This document shows, one piece after another, positions 7,849 to 18,973 of a DNA stretch of 64,000 nucleotides. The stretch lies in assembly GCF_004014805.1 (NCBI RefSeq), contig NZ_ATDN01000003.1, forward strand, positions 62,001 to 126,000. Direction: 5' to 3'. A program made the position numbers and the translations under genes. The notes below the pieces were generated by a model that was not told the origin of the DNA, searched no databases, and was given only the letters and a program-made list of their open reading frames with translations. Source of the DNA: Mycolicibacterium elephantis DSM 44368 (GTDB taxonomy: Bacteria; Actinomycetota; Actinomycetes; Mycobacteriales; Mycobacteriaceae). Positions within the stretch are counted from its first letter, which is position 1. Every line of letters begins with the position of its first letter.

Positions 7849-8259
7849 GTGGCCGAGCCCCCTATGCAGCCGACCCTGACGCTGGGCACCCAGATGTGGC
7901 GGTTCATTGTCACCGGTGGTTTCTCGGCGATCGTCGACTTCGGTCTGTACGTGGTTCTGCTCATGGTCGGGCTGCACGTGAACGTGGCCAAGACCATCGG
8001 CTTCATCGCGGGCACGACGACCGCGTACCTGATCAACCGGCGCTGGACGTTTCAGGCGCCGCCCAGCACCGCGCGCTTCATCGCGGTGTGCGCGCTCTAC
8101 ACGGTGACCTACGCGGCGCAGGTGGGCATCAACTACCTGCTCTACATGGCGTGGGACGACAAACCGTGGCGGGTGCCCGTCGCGTTCGTCATCGCCCAGG
8201 GCACCGCGACGGTGATCAACTTCGTCGTCCAGCGCGCGGTGATCTTCCGGCTGCGCTGA
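7849..8259 (+). CDS. GtrA family membrane protein (Rv3789 type)
   Basis: 136 residues with four membrane spans, the GtrA layout: MWRFIVTGGFSAIVDFGLYV opens the domain and FVVQRAVIFR closes it. In M. tuberculosis the orthologous Rv3789 lies directly before dprE1. It has been proposed either to help flip decaprenyl-phospho-arabinose or to recruit AftA. GTG at 7849 was chosen; ATG at 7864 (MQPTL) is also possible. It is separated from dprE1 by 152 bases that contain a large inverted repeat. Confidence 0.87.
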   Translation: MAEPPMQPTLTLGTQMWRFIVTGGFSAIVDFGLYVVLLMVGLHVNVAKTIGFIAGTTTAYLINRRWTFQAPPSTARFIAVCALYTVTYAAQVGINYLLYMAWDDKPWRVPVAFVIAQGTATVINFVVQRAVIFRLR

Positions 8260-8280
8260 GGCGGCGCCCCACCTGCGGAT

Positions 8281-8336
8281 CGAGACTGCGCACAGATCGC
8301 GATTTCGCGTGATTTCGCGATCTGTGCGCAGTCTCG
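8281..8336. repeat. 22-bp perfect inverted repeat before dprE1
   Basis: Arms at 8281-8302 and 8315-8336 are exact reverse complements around a 12-base spacer that itself repeats the GATTTCGCG seen in the left arm. It begins 21 bases after the gtrA stop and ends 75 bases before dprE1. As RNA it would form a very stable stem, acting as terminator, attenuator or RNA-stabilising element; alternatively it is a dispersed palindromic repeat. Confidence 0.8.
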
Positions 8337-8411
8337 GCGCCGGCACCAATGCGAAGTGGTGGGCTTTTCGGCTGAACAGGGACGGGCGGGCCGCACGGTA
8401 CCCTCGTCACG

Positions 8412-9773
8412 ATGTTCGAGACCACCACGCAGCGCCTGACCGGGTGGGGCCGCACCGCCCCGTCGGTGGCCCAGGTGTTGTCGACGCCGGATGTCGAGGT
8501 CATCGCGCAAGCGGTGGCGACGACGGGCCAGCGCGGTGTCATCGCCCGGGGGCTTGGCCGCTCCTACGGCGACAACGCCCAGAACGGCGGCGGCCTGGTG
8601 ATCGACATGACCGCGCTGAACCGGATCCACTCCATCGTCGCCGAAACCCGCATGGTCGACGTCGACGCGGGCGTGAGCTTGGACACGCTGATGAAGGCGG
8701 CGTTGCCGTTCGGGCTGTGGGTGCCGGTGCTTCCGGGCACCAGGCAGGTCACCGTCGGCGGGGCGATCGCCTGTGACATCCACGGCAAGAACCATCACAG
8801 CGCGGGCAGTTTCGGCAACCACGTCCGCTCAATCGACCTGCTGACCGCCGACGGTGAGATCCGATCGCTGACGCCCGACGGGCCCGACAGCGAACTGTTC
8901 TGGGCGACCGTCGGCGGAAACGGTTTGACCGGCATCATCCTGCGCGCCACGATCGAGATGACGCCGACGGAGACCGCGTATTTCATCGCCGACGGCGACG
9001 TCACCGCAAGCCTGGACGAGACGATCGAATTCCACAGCGACGGCAGCGAGGACAACTACACCTACTCCAGCGCGTGGTTCGACGCGATCAGCCCGCCGCC
9101 GAAGCTGGGCAGGGCGGCGATCTCCCGCGGCTCGCTGGCCCGGCTGGACCAGCTACCGGCCAAGCTGCAGCGCAATCCGCTGAAATTCGATGCGCCGCAA
9201 CTACTTACGTTTCCCGACATCTTTCCCAACGGCCTGGCCAACAAGTACACGTTCGGGCCGATCGGGGAGCTGTGGTACCGCAAGTCGGGTACCTACCGCG
9301 GCAAGATCCAGAACCTCACGCAGTTCTATCACCCGCTGGACATGCTCGGCGAATGGAACCGCGCCTACGGGCGCGCGGGCTTCACCCAGTACCAGTTCGT
9401 GGTGCCCACCCAGGCGGTCGACGAGTTCAAGCGGATCATCGTCGATATCCAGCGCTCCGGGCACTATTCTTTCCTCAACGTGTTCAAGCTGTTCGGGCCG
9501 GGAAACCAAGCGCCGCTGAGCTTCCCGATCCCCGGCTGGAACGTCTGCGTGGACTTCCCGGTCAAACCGGGACTGGGCGAGTTCCTGAACAGCCTCGACC
9601 GGCGGGTGCTGGAGTTCGGCGGCCGGCTCTACACCGCCAAGGATTCCCGCACCACCGCCGAGACTTTTCACGCCATGTACCCGCGAATCGACGAGTGGAT
9701 CTCCGTGCGCCGCAAGGTCGATCCCGAAGGTGTGTTCGCATCCGACATGGCCCGACGTTTGGAGCTGCTGTAA
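8412..9773 (+). CDS. dprE1: Decaprenylphosphoryl-beta-D-ribose 2'-oxidase
   Basis: 453 residues (461 in M. tuberculosis). FAD enzyme that oxidises decaprenyl-phospho-ribose to the 2-keto intermediate, which DprE2 reduces to decaprenyl-phospho-arabinose, the only arabinan donor. It acts at the periplasmic face. An N-terminal FAD-binding domain (GRSYGDNAQ near 49-57; [12 protein letters not shown] near 124-135) is followed by a C-terminal substrate domain. Cys379 in WNVCVDF corresponds to Cys387 of M. tuberculosis, which benzothiazinones bind covalently. ATG start. The adjacent dprE2 follows after 13 bases. Confidence 0.96.
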   Translation: MFETTTQRLTGWGRTAPSVAQVLSTPDVEVIAQAVATTGQRGVIARGLGRSYGDNAQNGGGLVIDMTALNRIHSIVAETRMVDVDAGVSLDTLMKAALPFGLWVPVLPGTRQVTVGGAIACDIHGKNHHSAGSFGNHVRSIDLLTADGEIRSLTPDGPDSELFWATVGGNGLTGIILRATIEMTPTETAYFIADGDVTASLDETIEFHSDGSEDNYTYSSAWFDAISPPPKLGRAAISRGSLARLDQLPAKLQRNPLKFDAPQLLTFPDIFPNGLANKYTFGPIGELWYRKSGTYRGKIQNLTQFYHPLDMLGEWNRAYGRAGFTQYQFVVPTQAVDEFKRIIVDIQRSGHYSFLNVFKLFGPGNQAPLSFPIPGWNVCVDFPVKPGLGEFLNSLDRRVLEFGGRLYTAKDSRTTAETFHAMYPRIDEWISVRRKVDPEGVFASDMARRLELL

Positions 9774-9786
9774 ATGGTGCGCACTC

Positions 9787-10569
9787 ATGGTCATTGACGC
9801 GGTGGGCAACCCCCAGACCATCCTGCTGCTCGGCGGCACGTCCGAGATCGGGCTGGCCATCTGCGAGCGCTATCTGCGCGATGCGCCGGCACGCATCATC
9901 CTGGCCGAACTGCCCGGCCACCCGCGCCTGGAGGCCGCCGTCGCACAGCTCGAGGCCGCAGGCGCCAAGTCTGTCGAGGTGCTCGATTTCGACGCCCTCG
10001 ACACCGAAAGCCACCCCAGGGTGATCGACGCGGCGTGGCGCGGCGGTGATGTCGACGTCGCGATCGTGGCGTTCGGTCTGCTCGGCGACGCCGAGGAGCT
10101 GTGGCAGAACCAGCGCAAGGCCGTGCAGATCGCCGGAATCAACTACACCGCAGCGGTTTCGGTGGGCGTGCTGATCGGCGAGAAGATGCGCGCGCAGGGC
10201 TTCGGCCGCATCATCGCGATGAGCTCGGCGGCCGGAGAGCGGGTGCGCCGGTCCAACTTCGTGTACGGCTCCACCAAGGCCGGCCTCGACGGGTTCTACC
10301 TCGGGCTCGGCGAGGCGTTGCGCGAGTACGGTGTTCAGGTGTTGGTCATCCGGCCCGGCCAGGTGCGCACCCGCACCACCATCGAGCACTGGAAGGCCAC
10401 CGGCACCAAGGAAGCACCGTTCACCGTCGACAAGGAAGACGTCGCCGAACTGGCGGTCACCGCATCAGCCAAGGGCAAGGAACTGGTATGGGCACCGGGG
10501 GTGTTCAGGTACGTGATGATGGTGTTGCGGCACATCCCCCGCCCCATCTTCCGCAAGCTCCCCATCTGA
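9787..10569 (+). CDS. dprE2: Decaprenylphosphoryl-2-keto-D-erythropentose reductase
   Basis: 260 residues, short-chain dehydrogenase. Completes the epimerisation begun by DprE1 by NADH-dependent reduction. The nucleotide-binding [10 protein letters not shown] lies near residues 12-21, the catalytic Ser in MSSAAGERV and the Tyr-x3-Lys pair in [10 protein letters not shown]-terminal hydrophobic, basic tail ([18 protein letters not shown]) probably anchors it to the membrane. The frame is open 57 bases upstream, but ATG at 9787 ([10 protein letters not shown]) matches the family start. Its stop overlaps the aftA ATG. Confidence 0.95.
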   Translation: MVIDAVGNPQTILLLGGTSEIGLAICERYLRDAPARIILAELPGHPRLEAAVAQLEAAGAKSVEVLDFDALDTESHPRVIDAAWRGGDVDVAIVAFGLLGDAEELWQNQRKAVQIAGINYTAAVSVGVLIGEKMRAQGFGRIIAMSSAAGERVRRSNFVYGSTKAGLDGFYLGLGEALREYGVQVLVIRPGQVRTRTTIEHWKATGTKEAPFTVDKEDVAELAVTASAKGKELVWAPGVFRYVMMVLRHIPRPIFRKLPI

Positions 10570-12452
10570 TGCGCGGCGCACTGGCCACGCCGATGAAGGT
10601 CATCGGTCAGCTGGCGGGCGCCGCGGCCGTGGCGATCGTCATCGCGGTGGTCTCGCTGATCGCGATATCGCGGGTCGACTGGCCGGCGTACAACTCGTCG
10701 AATCAGCTGCATGCGCTGACCACCGTCGGCCAAGTCGGTTGTCTGGCAGGGCTGTTCGCGTCGGGCTGGGTGTGGCGGCGCGGCAGGCGGTGGCTGGCGT
10801 GGATCGGTGCGACGGGGTTTCTGTCGGCGTTCTCGGTCGTCACGCTGGCGATGCCGCTGGGCGCCACCAAGCTTTACCTGCACGGCATCTCGGTCGACCA
10901 GCAGTTCCGCACCGAGTACCTGACCCGGTTCACCGACACCGCCGCGTTGCACGACATGACCTACTACGGTCTGCCGCCGTTCTATCCGCCGGGCTGGTTC
11001 TGGATCGGTGGGCGGCTCGCCGACCTGACCGGCATCCCCGGCTGGGAGATGTTCAAACCGTGGGCGATCATCTCCATCACCGTCGCGATCACCGCCGCGT
11101 TCGTGTTGTGGGCCGCGATGATTCGCTTCGAGTACGCGCTGATCGTCGCGACGGCCACCGCCGCGGCGACGCTCGCCTACGCACCGGCCGAACCGTACGC
11201 CGCCATGATCACCGCGCTGCTGCCGCCGGTGTTCGTGCTGGCCTGGTCGGGGCTGCGGGGCGCGACCAGGGGAGGTGGCTGGGCCGCGGTGATCGGCGTC
11301 GGCATCTTCCTCGGCGTCACCGCGCTGTTCTACACCCTGCTGTTCGTGTTCGCCGCGTTCACGTTGGCGATCATGGCTTTCGTCCTGGCGGTCGCGCGTC
11401 GCCGCGTCGAACCGCTGCTGCGGCTGGTCGCCATCGGCGCGCTCTCCGGCGCCATCGCGCTGATCGGCTGGGGCCCGTGGCTGGCCGCCGCGATCAAGGG
11501 TGAGCCCGCCGATTCGGGCACCGCCCAGCACTATCTGCCGTCGGTGGGCGCGGAGCTCGAGTTCCCGATGCTGCACTTCACGCTGCTGGGCGCGCTGTGC
11601 ATGCTGGGCACGCTGTGGCTGGTGTGGCGGGCCCGGTCGTCCACCCGCGCCGGCGCGCTGGCGATCGCCGTGCTGGCCGTCTACGCCTGGTCGCTGCTAT
11701 CGATGCTGACCACCCTGGCCGGCACCACGCTGCTGTCGTTCCGGCTCAACCCGACGCTGACCGTGCTGCTGGCCGCCGCGGGCGCGTTCGGCTTCCTGGA
11801 GGTCGCCCGCGCCGCGGCGGCCCGGGCGAAACCCGAGAACACCAAGCGCGTCGTCGCCGCGGCCGCCACCATCGGCGCCATCGGCGCGGTGACCTACAGC
11901 CAGGACATCCCCGATGTGCTGCGCCCCGACATCGCCGTGGCCTACACCGACACCGACGGCTACGGACAACGTGCCGACCGGCGGCCGCCGGGCTCGGAGC
12001 GCTACTACCGCGAGATCGACGCGAAGATCCGCGAAGTGACCGGCCTGCCGCGCGACGAGACCGTGGTGATGACCGCCGACTACAGCTTCCTGTCGTACTA
12101 CCCCTACTACGGGTTCCAGGGGCTGACGTCGCACTACGCCAACCCCCTCGCACAGTTCGAGAAGCGCGCCGAGGCGATCGAGGGCTGGGCCATGCTCACC
12201 GACGCCGACGAGTTCATCGAGTCGCTCGACCGGCTGCCGTGGAAGCCGCCGACGGTGTTCCTGATGCGCCGCGGCGCCGACGACACCTACACGCTGCGGC
12301 TGGCCTCCGACGTCTACCCCAACCAGCCCAACGTGCGCCGCTACCACGTCGCCCTCGACGAGGCCCTGTTCGACGATCCGCGCTTCGACGTCGCTGAGAT
12401 CGGACCGTTCGTGCTGGCCATCCGCCTGCCCAATTACGATCAAGCCCCGTGA
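10569..12452 (+). CDS. aftA: Galactan 5-O-arabinofuranosyltransferase AftA
   Basis: 627 residues (643 in Rv3792). GT-C membrane enzyme that puts the first arabinofuranose residues onto galactan from decaprenyl-phospho-arabinose. The N-terminal two thirds carries many membrane spans; the first periplasmic loop has a family-typical [18 protein letters not shown] segment ([17 protein letters not shown] region, about 135-150). The soluble C-terminal domain begins after about residue 450 ([15 protein letters not shown]). ATG at 10569 overlaps the dprE2 stop. The long open frame upstream is a shadow of dprE2. The stop overlaps the embC GTG by GTGA. Confidence 0.93.
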   Translation: MRGALATPMKVIGQLAGAAAVAIVIAVVSLIAISRVDWPAYNSSNQLHALTTVGQVGCLAGLFASGWVWRRGRRWLAWIGATGFLSAFSVVTLAMPLGATKLYLHGISVDQQFRTEYLTRFTDTAALHDMTYYGLPPFYPPGWFWIGGRLADLTGIPGWEMFKPWAIISITVAITAAFVLWAAMIRFEYALIVATATAAATLAYAPAEPYAAMITALLPPVFVLAWSGLRGATRGGGWAAVIGVGIFLGVTALFYTLLFVFAAFTLAIMAFVLAVARRRVEPLLRLVAIGALSGAIALIGWGPWLAAAIKGEPADSGTAQHYLPSVGAELEFPMLHFTLLGALCMLGTLWLVWRARSSTRAGALAIAVLAVYAWSLLSMLTTLAGTTLLSFRLNPTLTVLLAAAGAFGFLEVARAAAARAKPENTKRVVAAAATIGAIGAVTYSQDIPDVLRPDIAVAYTDTDGYGQRADRRPPGSERYYREIDAKIREVTGLPRDETVVMTADYSFLSYYPYYGFQGLTSHYANPLAQFEKRAEAIEGWAMLTDADEFIESLDRLPWKPPTVFLMRRGADDTYTLRLASDVYPNQPNVRRYHVALDEALFDDPRFDVAEIGPFVLAIRLPNYDQAP

Positions 12453-15400
12453 CTGGCCAAGTCGGGGCGAACCATCGGACCGCGCGGCTGATCGCCGTCG
12501 TCGCCGGTCTGCTCGGCGCGGCGCTGGCGATCGCGACCCCGCTGCTGCCGGTCAAGCAGACCACCGCGGAGCTGAACTGGCCCCAGGACGGCGTGCTGCA
12601 GAGCGTCAACGCGCCGCTGATCGGGTACGTGGCGACCGATCTGACGATCACCGTGCCGTGCCGCGCGGCCGCCGGGCTGGCCGGTCCGGACAACGAGGGC
12701 CGCACGGTGTTGTTGTCGACGGTGCCCAAGCAGGCGCCCAAGGCCGTCGACCGCGGCCTGCTCATCGAGCGGGTCAACAGCGACCTGCTCGTCATCGTGC
12801 GCAACACCCCGGTGGTCAGCGCGCCCATGGCCCAGGTGCTCAGCCCGCAGTGCGAACGCCTGGTCTTCACCGCGCACGCCGACAAGGTCACCGGCGAGTT
12901 CGTGGGCTTGGTCAAGGGACCCGACAGCGACGACCCCGGCGCGCCGCTGAGCGGGGAACGCGGCGGCTACGACTTCCGCCCGCAGATCGTCGGCGTCTTC
13001 ACCGACCTTTCCGGGCCCGCGCCGCCCGGCCTGGAGTTCTCGGCCACCGTCGACTCGCGCTACAGCAGTTCACCGACGCTGCTGAAGCTGCTGGTGATGA
13101 TCCTCGGCGTCGCGATGACGATCATCGCGCTCGGCGCCCTGCACGTGCTCGACACCGCCGACGGCCGCAAGGTCAAGCGCTTCCTGCCGCCGCGCTGGTG
13201 GTCGTTCCGGCCGCTGGACGGGGTGGTCACCGCGGTGCTGGTGTGGTGGCACTTCGTCGGCGCCAACACCGCCGACGACGGCTACATCCTCACCATGGCC
13301 AGGGTGTCGGAGCACGCCGGCTACATGGCCAACTACTACCGCTGGTTCGGCACCCCCGAGGCCCCGTTCGGCTGGTACTACGACCTGCTGGCGCTGTGGT
13401 CACACGTCAGCACCCACAGCGTGTGGATGCGGCTGCCCACCCTGGTGATGGCACTGGTCTGCTGGTGGCTGATCAGCCGCGAGGTGATCCCGCGCCTCGG
13501 CAACGCCGTCAAGACCAGCGGCGCCGCGGCGTGGACGGCCGCGGGCCTGTTCCTGGCGTTCTGGCTGCCCCTGAACAACGGGCTGCGCCCCGAGCCGATC
13601 ATCGCGCTCGGCATCCTGCTCACCTGGTGCTCGGTGGAACGCGGGGTGGCCACCAGCCGGCTGCTGCCGGTGGCGGTCGCGATCATCATCGGCGCGCTGA
13701 CGCTGTTCTCCGGGCCGACGGGCATCGCCGCGGTCGGCGCACTGCTGGTCGCCGTGGGGCCGCTGAAGACGATCGTGGCGGCCCACACCTCGCGGTTCGG
13801 CTACCTGGCGCTGCTGGCGCCGATCCTGGCCGCGGCCACGGTGACGATCATCTTGATCTTCCGCGACCAGACGCTGATCGGCGAGTTGCAGGCCAGCACG
13901 TTCAAGTCGGCTGTGGGGCCCAGCCTGTCCTGGTTCGACGAACACATCCGCTACTCACGGCTGTTCACCAGCAGCCCCGACGGTTCGGTGGCCCGCCGGT
14001 TCGCGGTACTGACACTGCTGCTGGCGCTGGCCATCTCGGTGGCGATGGCGTTGCGTAAGTTCAGGATTCCCGGCACCGCGCTCGGCCCGAGCCGGCGCAT
14101 CGTGGGCATCACGATCATCTCGTTCCTGGCGTTGATGTTCACCCCGACCAAGTGGACCCACCACTTCGGGGTGTTCGCCGGGCTGGCCGGATCGCTGGGC
14201 GCACTGGCCGCCGTCGCCGTCGGCGCCGCGGCGATGCGCTCGCGGCGCAACCGGTCGGTGTTCACCGCGGCCGTGCTGTTCGTCACGGCGCTGTCGTTCG
14301 CCACGGTCAACGGCTGGTGGTATGTCTCCAATTTCGGTGTGCCGTGGTCGAATGCGTTCCCGGAGTGGAAGTTCGGCTTCACCACCATCCTGCTCGGGTT
14401 CTCGGTGATCGCGCTGTTGGTGGCGGCCTGGTTCCACTTCTCCGGCCGTGACCAGGCGCCGCCCGGCGAACCGCGCGGCTGGCAGCGAATCGTGCAGGCG
14501 CCGTTGGCGATCGCCACCTGGGCGCTGGTGGCGTTCGAGGTGCTGTCGCTGACGCTGGCGATGATCGGCCAGTATCCGGCGTGGAGCGTGGGCCGGTCCA
14601 ACCTCGAGGCGCTGACCGGCAAGACGTGCGGTATGGCCGAAGACGTGCTCGTCGAGCAGGACGCCAACGCAGGCATGCTGGCGCCGGTCGACAGCACGAT
14701 CGCCGACGCGCTCGGCGCGGGCACCTCGGAGGGCTTCGGCCCCAACGGAATTCCGTCTGACCTGTCCGCCGACGAGGTGATGGGCGGTCCTGGCACCGCG
14801 ACCAACTTCGCCGACAGCCCCGAGAGCGACGACGCCGGCTCCGAGTCCGGCACCGAAGGCGGCACCACCGCCGCGGCGGGAATCAACGGGTCACGCGCGC
14901 GGCTGCCGTTCGAGCTGGACCCGGCCACCACCCCGGTGATGGGCAGCTGGCGCAGCGGCACGCAACAGCCGGCGTCGCTGCGCTCGGCGTGGTACCGGCT
15001 GCCGTCCCGGGACCAGGCCGGTCCCCTGCTGGTGGTGTCGGCGGCCGGGCGCTTCGATCCGGGCGAGGTCGTCGTGCAGTGGGGCACCGACGACCAGGCC
15101 GACAGCGACGAGGCGGCGGGCAGCGTCGCGATGGGCGACGTCGGCGCCTCCCCGGCCTGGCGCAACCTGCGGGTGCCGCTGGATGCCATTCCCGACGACG
15201 CCACCCGGGTGCGGCTGGTCGCCACCGACGACGACCTCAACCCCGAGCACTGGATCGCGATCACCCCGCCGCGCATCGCCGAACTGCGCACCCTGCAGGA
15301 CGTCGTCGGGTCCACCGACCCGGTGCTGCTGGACTGGCTGGTGGGCATGGCGTTCCCCTGCCAGCGGCCGTTCGACCACCAATACGGCGTCATCGAGGTG

Positions 15401-15664
15401 CCGAAGTGGCGGATCATGCCCGACCGGTTCGGCGCCGAGGCCAACTCGCCGGTGATGGACAACCTCGGCGGCGGCCCGCTCGGCATCACCGAGCTGCTGG
15501 TGCGCGCCACCACGGTGCCGTCGTACATGTCCGACGACTGGTTGCGCGACTGGGGCGCCCTGCAGAAGCTGACCCCCTACTATCCGGACGCGGAGCCGGC
15601 ACGCATCGACCTCGGCTCGGCGACGCGTAGCGGGCTGTGGAGCCCGGCGCCGCTGCGTCATTAG
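12449..15664 (+). CDS. embC: Arabinosyltransferase EmbC (lipoarabinomannan)
   Basis: 1071 residues, GT53, GT-C fold. Extends the arabinan of lipoarabinomannan. The N-terminal carbohydrate-binding-like domain (about 35-205) lies between the first two membrane spans. The first long periplasmic loop carries the catalytic Asp motif [14 protein letters not shown] near 270-283, followed by [11 protein letters not shown]. Multiple spans run to about residue 690, and the C-terminal periplasmic carbohydrate-binding domain has the Emb-type [12 protein letters not shown] and a conserved W-rich end. It is the first gene of the emb triplet, with a 24-base gap to embA. It is called EmbC and not EmbB by position and by the T in YILTMAR. 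Confidence 0.93.
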   Translation: MTGQVGANHRTARLIAVVAGLLGAALAIATPLLPVKQTTAELNWPQDGVLQSVNAPLIGYVATDLTITVPCRAAAGLAGPDNEGRTVLLSTVPKQAPKAVDRGLLIERVNSDLLVIVRNTPVVSAPMAQVLSPQCERLVFTAHADKVTGEFVGLVKGPDSDDPGAPLSGERGGYDFRPQIVGVFTDLSGPAPPGLEFSATVDSRYSSSPTLLKLLVMILGVAMTIIALGALHVLDTADGRKVKRFLPPRWWSFRPLDGVVTAVLVWWHFVGANTADDGYILTMARVSEHAGYMANYYRWFGTPEAPFGWYYDLLALWSHVSTHSVWMRLPTLVMALVCWWLISREVIPRLGNAVKTSGAAAWTAAGLFLAFWLPLNNGLRPEPIIALGILLTWCSVERGVATSRLLPVAVAIIIGALTLFSGPTGIAAVGALLVAVGPLKTIVAAHTSRFGYLALLAPILAAATVTIILIFRDQTLIGELQASTFKSAVGPSLSWFDEHIRYSRLFTSSPDGSVARRFAVLTLLLALAISVAMALRKFRIPGTALGPSRRIVGITIISFLALMFTPTKWTHHFGVFAGLAGSLGALAAVAVGAAAMRSRRNRSVFTAAVLFVTALSFATVNGWWYVSNFGVPWSNAFPEWKFGFTTILLGFSVIALLVAAWFHFSGRDQAPPGEPRGWQRIVQAPLAIATWALVAFEVLSLTLAMIGQYPAWSVGRSNLEALTGKTCGMAEDVLVEQDANAGMLAPVDSTIADALGAGTSEGFGPNGIPSDLSADEVMGGPGTATNFADSPESDDAGSESGTEGGTTAAAGINGSRARLPFELDPATTPVMGSWRSGTQQPASLRSAWYRLPSRDQAGPLLVVSAAGRFDPGEVVVQWGTDDQADSDEAAGSVAMGDVGASPAWRNLRVPLDAIPDDATRVRLVATDDDLNPEHWIAITPPRIAELRTLQDVVGSTDPVLLDWLVGMAFPCQRPFDHQYGVIEVPKWRIMPDRFGAEANSPVMDNLGGGPLGITELLVRATTVPSYMSDDWLRDWGALQKLTPYYPDAEPARIDLGSATRSGLWSPAPLRH

Positions 15665-15688
15665 TTTCGTCGCCTACCATCGACCCTC

Positions 15689-18600
15689 GTGCCCAGCGAC
15701 CCCGCCCACCGTCTCGCGCGCCTGATCGCGGCCGTCGCGGGCATCGCGGGAGTGTTGCTGTGCGGGGTGGCGCCGCTGCTGCCGGTGAATCAGACCACCG
15801 CCACCATCCTGTGGCCGCAAGCCTCGGGCCCCGACGGACTCGTCACCGACATCACCGCCCCGTTGGTGTCGGGTGCGCCGCTCGCGCTCGACATCTCGGT
15901 CCCCTGCCAGGCCGTCGCGACCCTGCCCGACGACGGCGGGCTGGTCATCTCCACCGTGCCGCCCGCAGGCATCGACGCCAGCCGCAACGGGCTGTTCGTC
16001 CGGGCCACCGCCGACGTCGTCGTCGTCGCGGTGCGTGACTCGGTCGCCGCGGTCGCCCCTCGGCCCGCGGTGGAGTCCGGGGCGTGCGACACCTTGCACG
16101 TCTGGGCCGACCCCGGCCAGGTCGGCGCCGACTTCGTCGGCATCCCCGGCGCCGCCGGCACGCTCGCCGCCGACAAGAAGCCGCAGGTCGCCGGGGTGTT
16201 CACCGAGCTGGAGGTGACGGCACAGGAAGGGTTGTCGGCACGCATCGACGTCGACACCCGCTTTATCAGCTCCCCGACCACCCTCAAGCTGGCCGTGATG
16301 GTGCTCGGCGTGCTCTGCGTGCTCGCGTCGATCGTGGCGCTGGCGGTACTGGACCGCCGCTCCGGTCGTCGGGTGCCCCGCGGATGGCGACGGTTCTGGC
16401 GGGTCGGGTTCTGGCATTGGGTGGCCGACGTAGGCGTGATCGGCACGCTGCTGCTCTGGCACCTGATCGGGGCGATCTCCTCCGACGACGGCTACAACCT
16501 GACGATCGCGCGCGTGGCGGACGAGGCGGGCTACACCGTGAACTACTTCCGCTACTTCGGCGCCACGGAGGCCCCGTTCGACTGGTATCAGTCGGTGCTG
16601 GCACAGCTGGCCGCGGTCAGCACGGCGGGGGTGTGGATGCGGCTGCCCGCGACGGCCGCCGCGGTGGGCACCTGGCTGCTGATCAGCCGCTGCGTGCTGC
16701 CGCGGCTGGGCCCCGGCACCGCGGGGTTGGCGGGCAACCGGGTGGCGGTGTGGACGGCCGGTGCGGTGTTCCTGGCCGCGTGGCTGCCGTTCAACAACGG
16801 GCTGCGGCCCGAACCGCTCATCGCGTTCGGCGTGGTCGCGGCCTGGGTCCTGGTCGAGAACGCCATCGGCACCCGGCGGCTGTGGCCGGCGGCGCTGGCC
16901 GTGGTCGTGGCGGTGTTCAGCGTGACGCTGGCCCCGCAGGGCCTGATCGCGCTGGCGCCGCTGCTCGTCGGTGCCCGCGCGATCGCCCGGTCCATCCAGG
17001 CGCGGCGCCCGGTGGACGGCCTGCTGGCCCCGCTAGCCGCGTTGGCGGCGTCGGCCGCGTTGATCTTCGTCGTGGTCTTCCGGGATCAGACGCTGGCCAC
17101 CGTCGCGGAGGCGGCCCGCATCAAGTACAAGGTCGGCCCGACCATCGCGTGGTATCAGGAGTTCCTGCGCTACTACTTCCTCACCGTCGAGGACAGCGTC
17201 GACTCGTCGCTGACCCGCCGCTTCGCCGTGCTGGTGATGATGCTGTGTCTGTTCGGCATGCTCGCGGTGCTGCTGCGCCGCAGCCGGGTGCCGGGGATGG
17301 CGCGGGGCCCGGTGTGGCGGTTGATCGGGGTGACGGCGGTCGGGCTGCTGCTGCTGACCTTCACGCCGACGAAGTGGGCGGTGCAGTTCGGGGTGTTCGC
17401 GGGCCTGGCGGGCGCGCTCGGGGCCGTCACCGCGTTCGCGTTCGCCCGGGTCGGGCTGCACAGCCGCCGCAACCTGGCGCTGTACGTCACCGCGCTGCTG
17501 TTCGTATTGGCTTGGGCCACATCGGGTATCAACGGCTGGTTCTATGTCGGCAACTACGGGGTGCCGTGGTTCGACAAGCAGCCGGTGCTGGCCGGTATCC
17601 CGGTGTTGATGATCTTCCTGGTCCTGGCGATCGCGACCGGCCTGCTGTCGGCGTGGTTGCACTTCCGCATCGACTACGCCGGGCACACCGAGGTCGCCGA
17701 CACCCGCCGCAACCGGGTGCTGGCCTCCACGCCGTTGCTGGTGGTGGCGGTCATCATGGTGGTGCTCGAGGTCGGTTCGATGGCCAAGGGCGCCGTGCAG
17801 CGCTATCCCGTCTACACCACCGCCAAGGCGAACCTGGCGGCATTGACGTCCGGACTTTCGGAGACAAGCTGCGCGATGGCCGACGACGTGCTGGTGGAGC
17901 GCGACACCAATGCCGGTCTGCTGGAGCCGGTTCCGGGTCAGCGGTTCGGTCGCTACGGCCCACTCGGCGGCGAGGATCCGGTCGGATTCGACCCCAACGG
18001 CGTCAGCGACACGCTCGAACCCGCGGAACCGGTCACCGCCAACCCCGGGCTGGTCAACTCCGACGGCTCGCCGAACGAGCCCAACGTCGGCATCGGCTAC
18101 GCCGCGGGCACCGGCGGCGGATACGGCCCCGAGGGCATCAACGGGTCACGGGTGTTCCTGCCGTTCGGGCTCGACCCCGCTCGCACTCCGGTGATGGGCA
18201 GCTACGACCAGAACGATGTCGCCGCCAAGGTCACCTCGGCGTGGTACCAGCTGCCGTTCAATGCCGGTGAGCGACCTTCCGATCGGCCGCTGGTGACCGT
18301 CGCGGCGGCCGGTGCCATCTGGTACTACGAGGAGGACGGTTCGTTCAACTACGGGCAGTCGCTGAAGCTGCAGTGGGGCATTCACCGCCCCGACGGCAGC
18401 TACGAGGCGCTCAACGAGGTGCAGCCGATCGACATCTTCCCCCAGAAGGCCTGGCGCAACTTGCGATTCCCGTTGTCGTGGGCGCCGCCGGAGGCCAATG
18501 TCGCGCGGATCGTCGCCGACGATCCGAACCTGTCCGAGGATCAGTGGTTCGCGTTCACGCCGCCGCGGGTCCCGGTGCTCGAGACCGCCCAGCAGTTCCT

Positions 18601-18973
18601 GGGCTCGCAGACCCCGGTGCTGATGGACATCGCGACGGCCGCGAACTTCCCGTGCCAGCGCCCGTTCTCGCAGCACCTCGGGATCGCCGAACTGCCCGAG
18701 TACCGCATCCTGCCCAACTTCAAGCAGGTGGTGTCCTCGTCGAACATGTGGCAGTCGGCGCAGGACGGCGGCCCGTTCCTGTTCATCCAGGCGTTGCTGC
18801 GCACCTCGACGATTCCGTCGTATCTGCGCGATGACTGGTACCGCGACTGGGGTTCGATCGAACGTTACGACCGGGTGGTGCCCGCGTCGGAGGCGCCCGA
18901 TGCCGCCGTCGAACAGGGCACGCAACGCGTCTTCGGATGGAGCCGCAACGGACCGATCAGGGCCCTGCCATGA
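15689..18973 (+). CDS. embA: Arabinosyltransferase EmbA
   Basis: 1094 residues, GT53. With EmbB it forms the arabinan-branching complex of arabinogalactan. The Emb layout is the same as in its neighbours, but with the EmbA-specific loop [19 protein letters not shown] and [15 protein letters not shown]. The predicted C-terminal CBM has [23 protein letters not shown] at 15689. The overlap ATGA with embB indicates coupled translation and equimolar partner synthesis. Confidence 0.94.
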   Translation: MPSDPAHRLARLIAAVAGIAGVLLCGVAPLLPVNQTTATILWPQASGPDGLVTDITAPLVSGAPLALDISVPCQAVATLPDDGGLVISTVPPAGIDASRNGLFVRATADVVVVAVRDSVAAVAPRPAVESGACDTLHVWADPGQVGADFVGIPGAAGTLAADKKPQVAGVFTELEVTAQEGLSARIDVDTRFISSPTTLKLAVMVLGVLCVLASIVALAVLDRRSGRRVPRGWRRFWRVGFWHWVADVGVIGTLLLWHLIGAISSDDGYNLTIARVADEAGYTVNYFRYFGATEAPFDWYQSVLAQLAAVSTAGVWMRLPATAAAVGTWLLISRCVLPRLGPGTAGLAGNRVAVWTAGAVFLAAWLPFNNGLRPEPLIAFGVVAAWVLVENAIGTRRLWPAALAVVVAVFSVTLAPQGLIALAPLLVGARAIARSIQARRPVDGLLAPLAALAASAALIFVVVFRDQTLATVAEAARIKYKVGPTIAWYQEFLRYYFLTVEDSVDSSLTRRFAVLVMMLCLFGMLAVLLRRSRVPGMARGPVWRLIGVTAVGLLLLTFTPTKWAVQFGVFAGLAGALGAVTAFAFARVGLHSRRNLALYVTALLFVLAWATSGINGWFYVGNYGVPWFDKQPVLAGIPVLMIFLVLAIATGLLSAWLHFRIDYAGHTEVADTRRNRVLASTPLLVVAVIMVVLEVGSMAKGAVQRYPVYTTAKANLAALTSGLSETSCAMADDVLVERDTNAGLLEPVPGQRFGRYGPLGGEDPVGFDPNGVSDTLEPAEPVTANPGLVNSDGSPNEPNVGIGYAAGTGGGYGPEGINGSRVFLPFGLDPARTPVMGSYDQNDVAAKVTSAWYQLPFNAGERPSDRPLVTVAAAGAIWYYEEDGSFNYGQSLKLQWGIHRPDGSYEALNEVQPIDIFPQKAWRNLRFPLSWAPPEANVARIVADDPNLSEDQWFAFTPPRVPVLETAQQFLGSQTPVLMDIATAANFPCQRPFSQHLGIAELPEYRILPNFKQVVSSSNMWQSAQDGGPFLFIQALLRTSTIPSYLRDDWYRDWGSIERYDRVVPASEAPDAAVEQGTQRVFGWSRNGPIRALP

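Noticed and set aside
9730..9786. Longer N-terminus for DprE2
   Set aside because: The extra 19 residues read through the end of dprE1 in another frame and are not family-like; the ATG at 9787 gives the known start.
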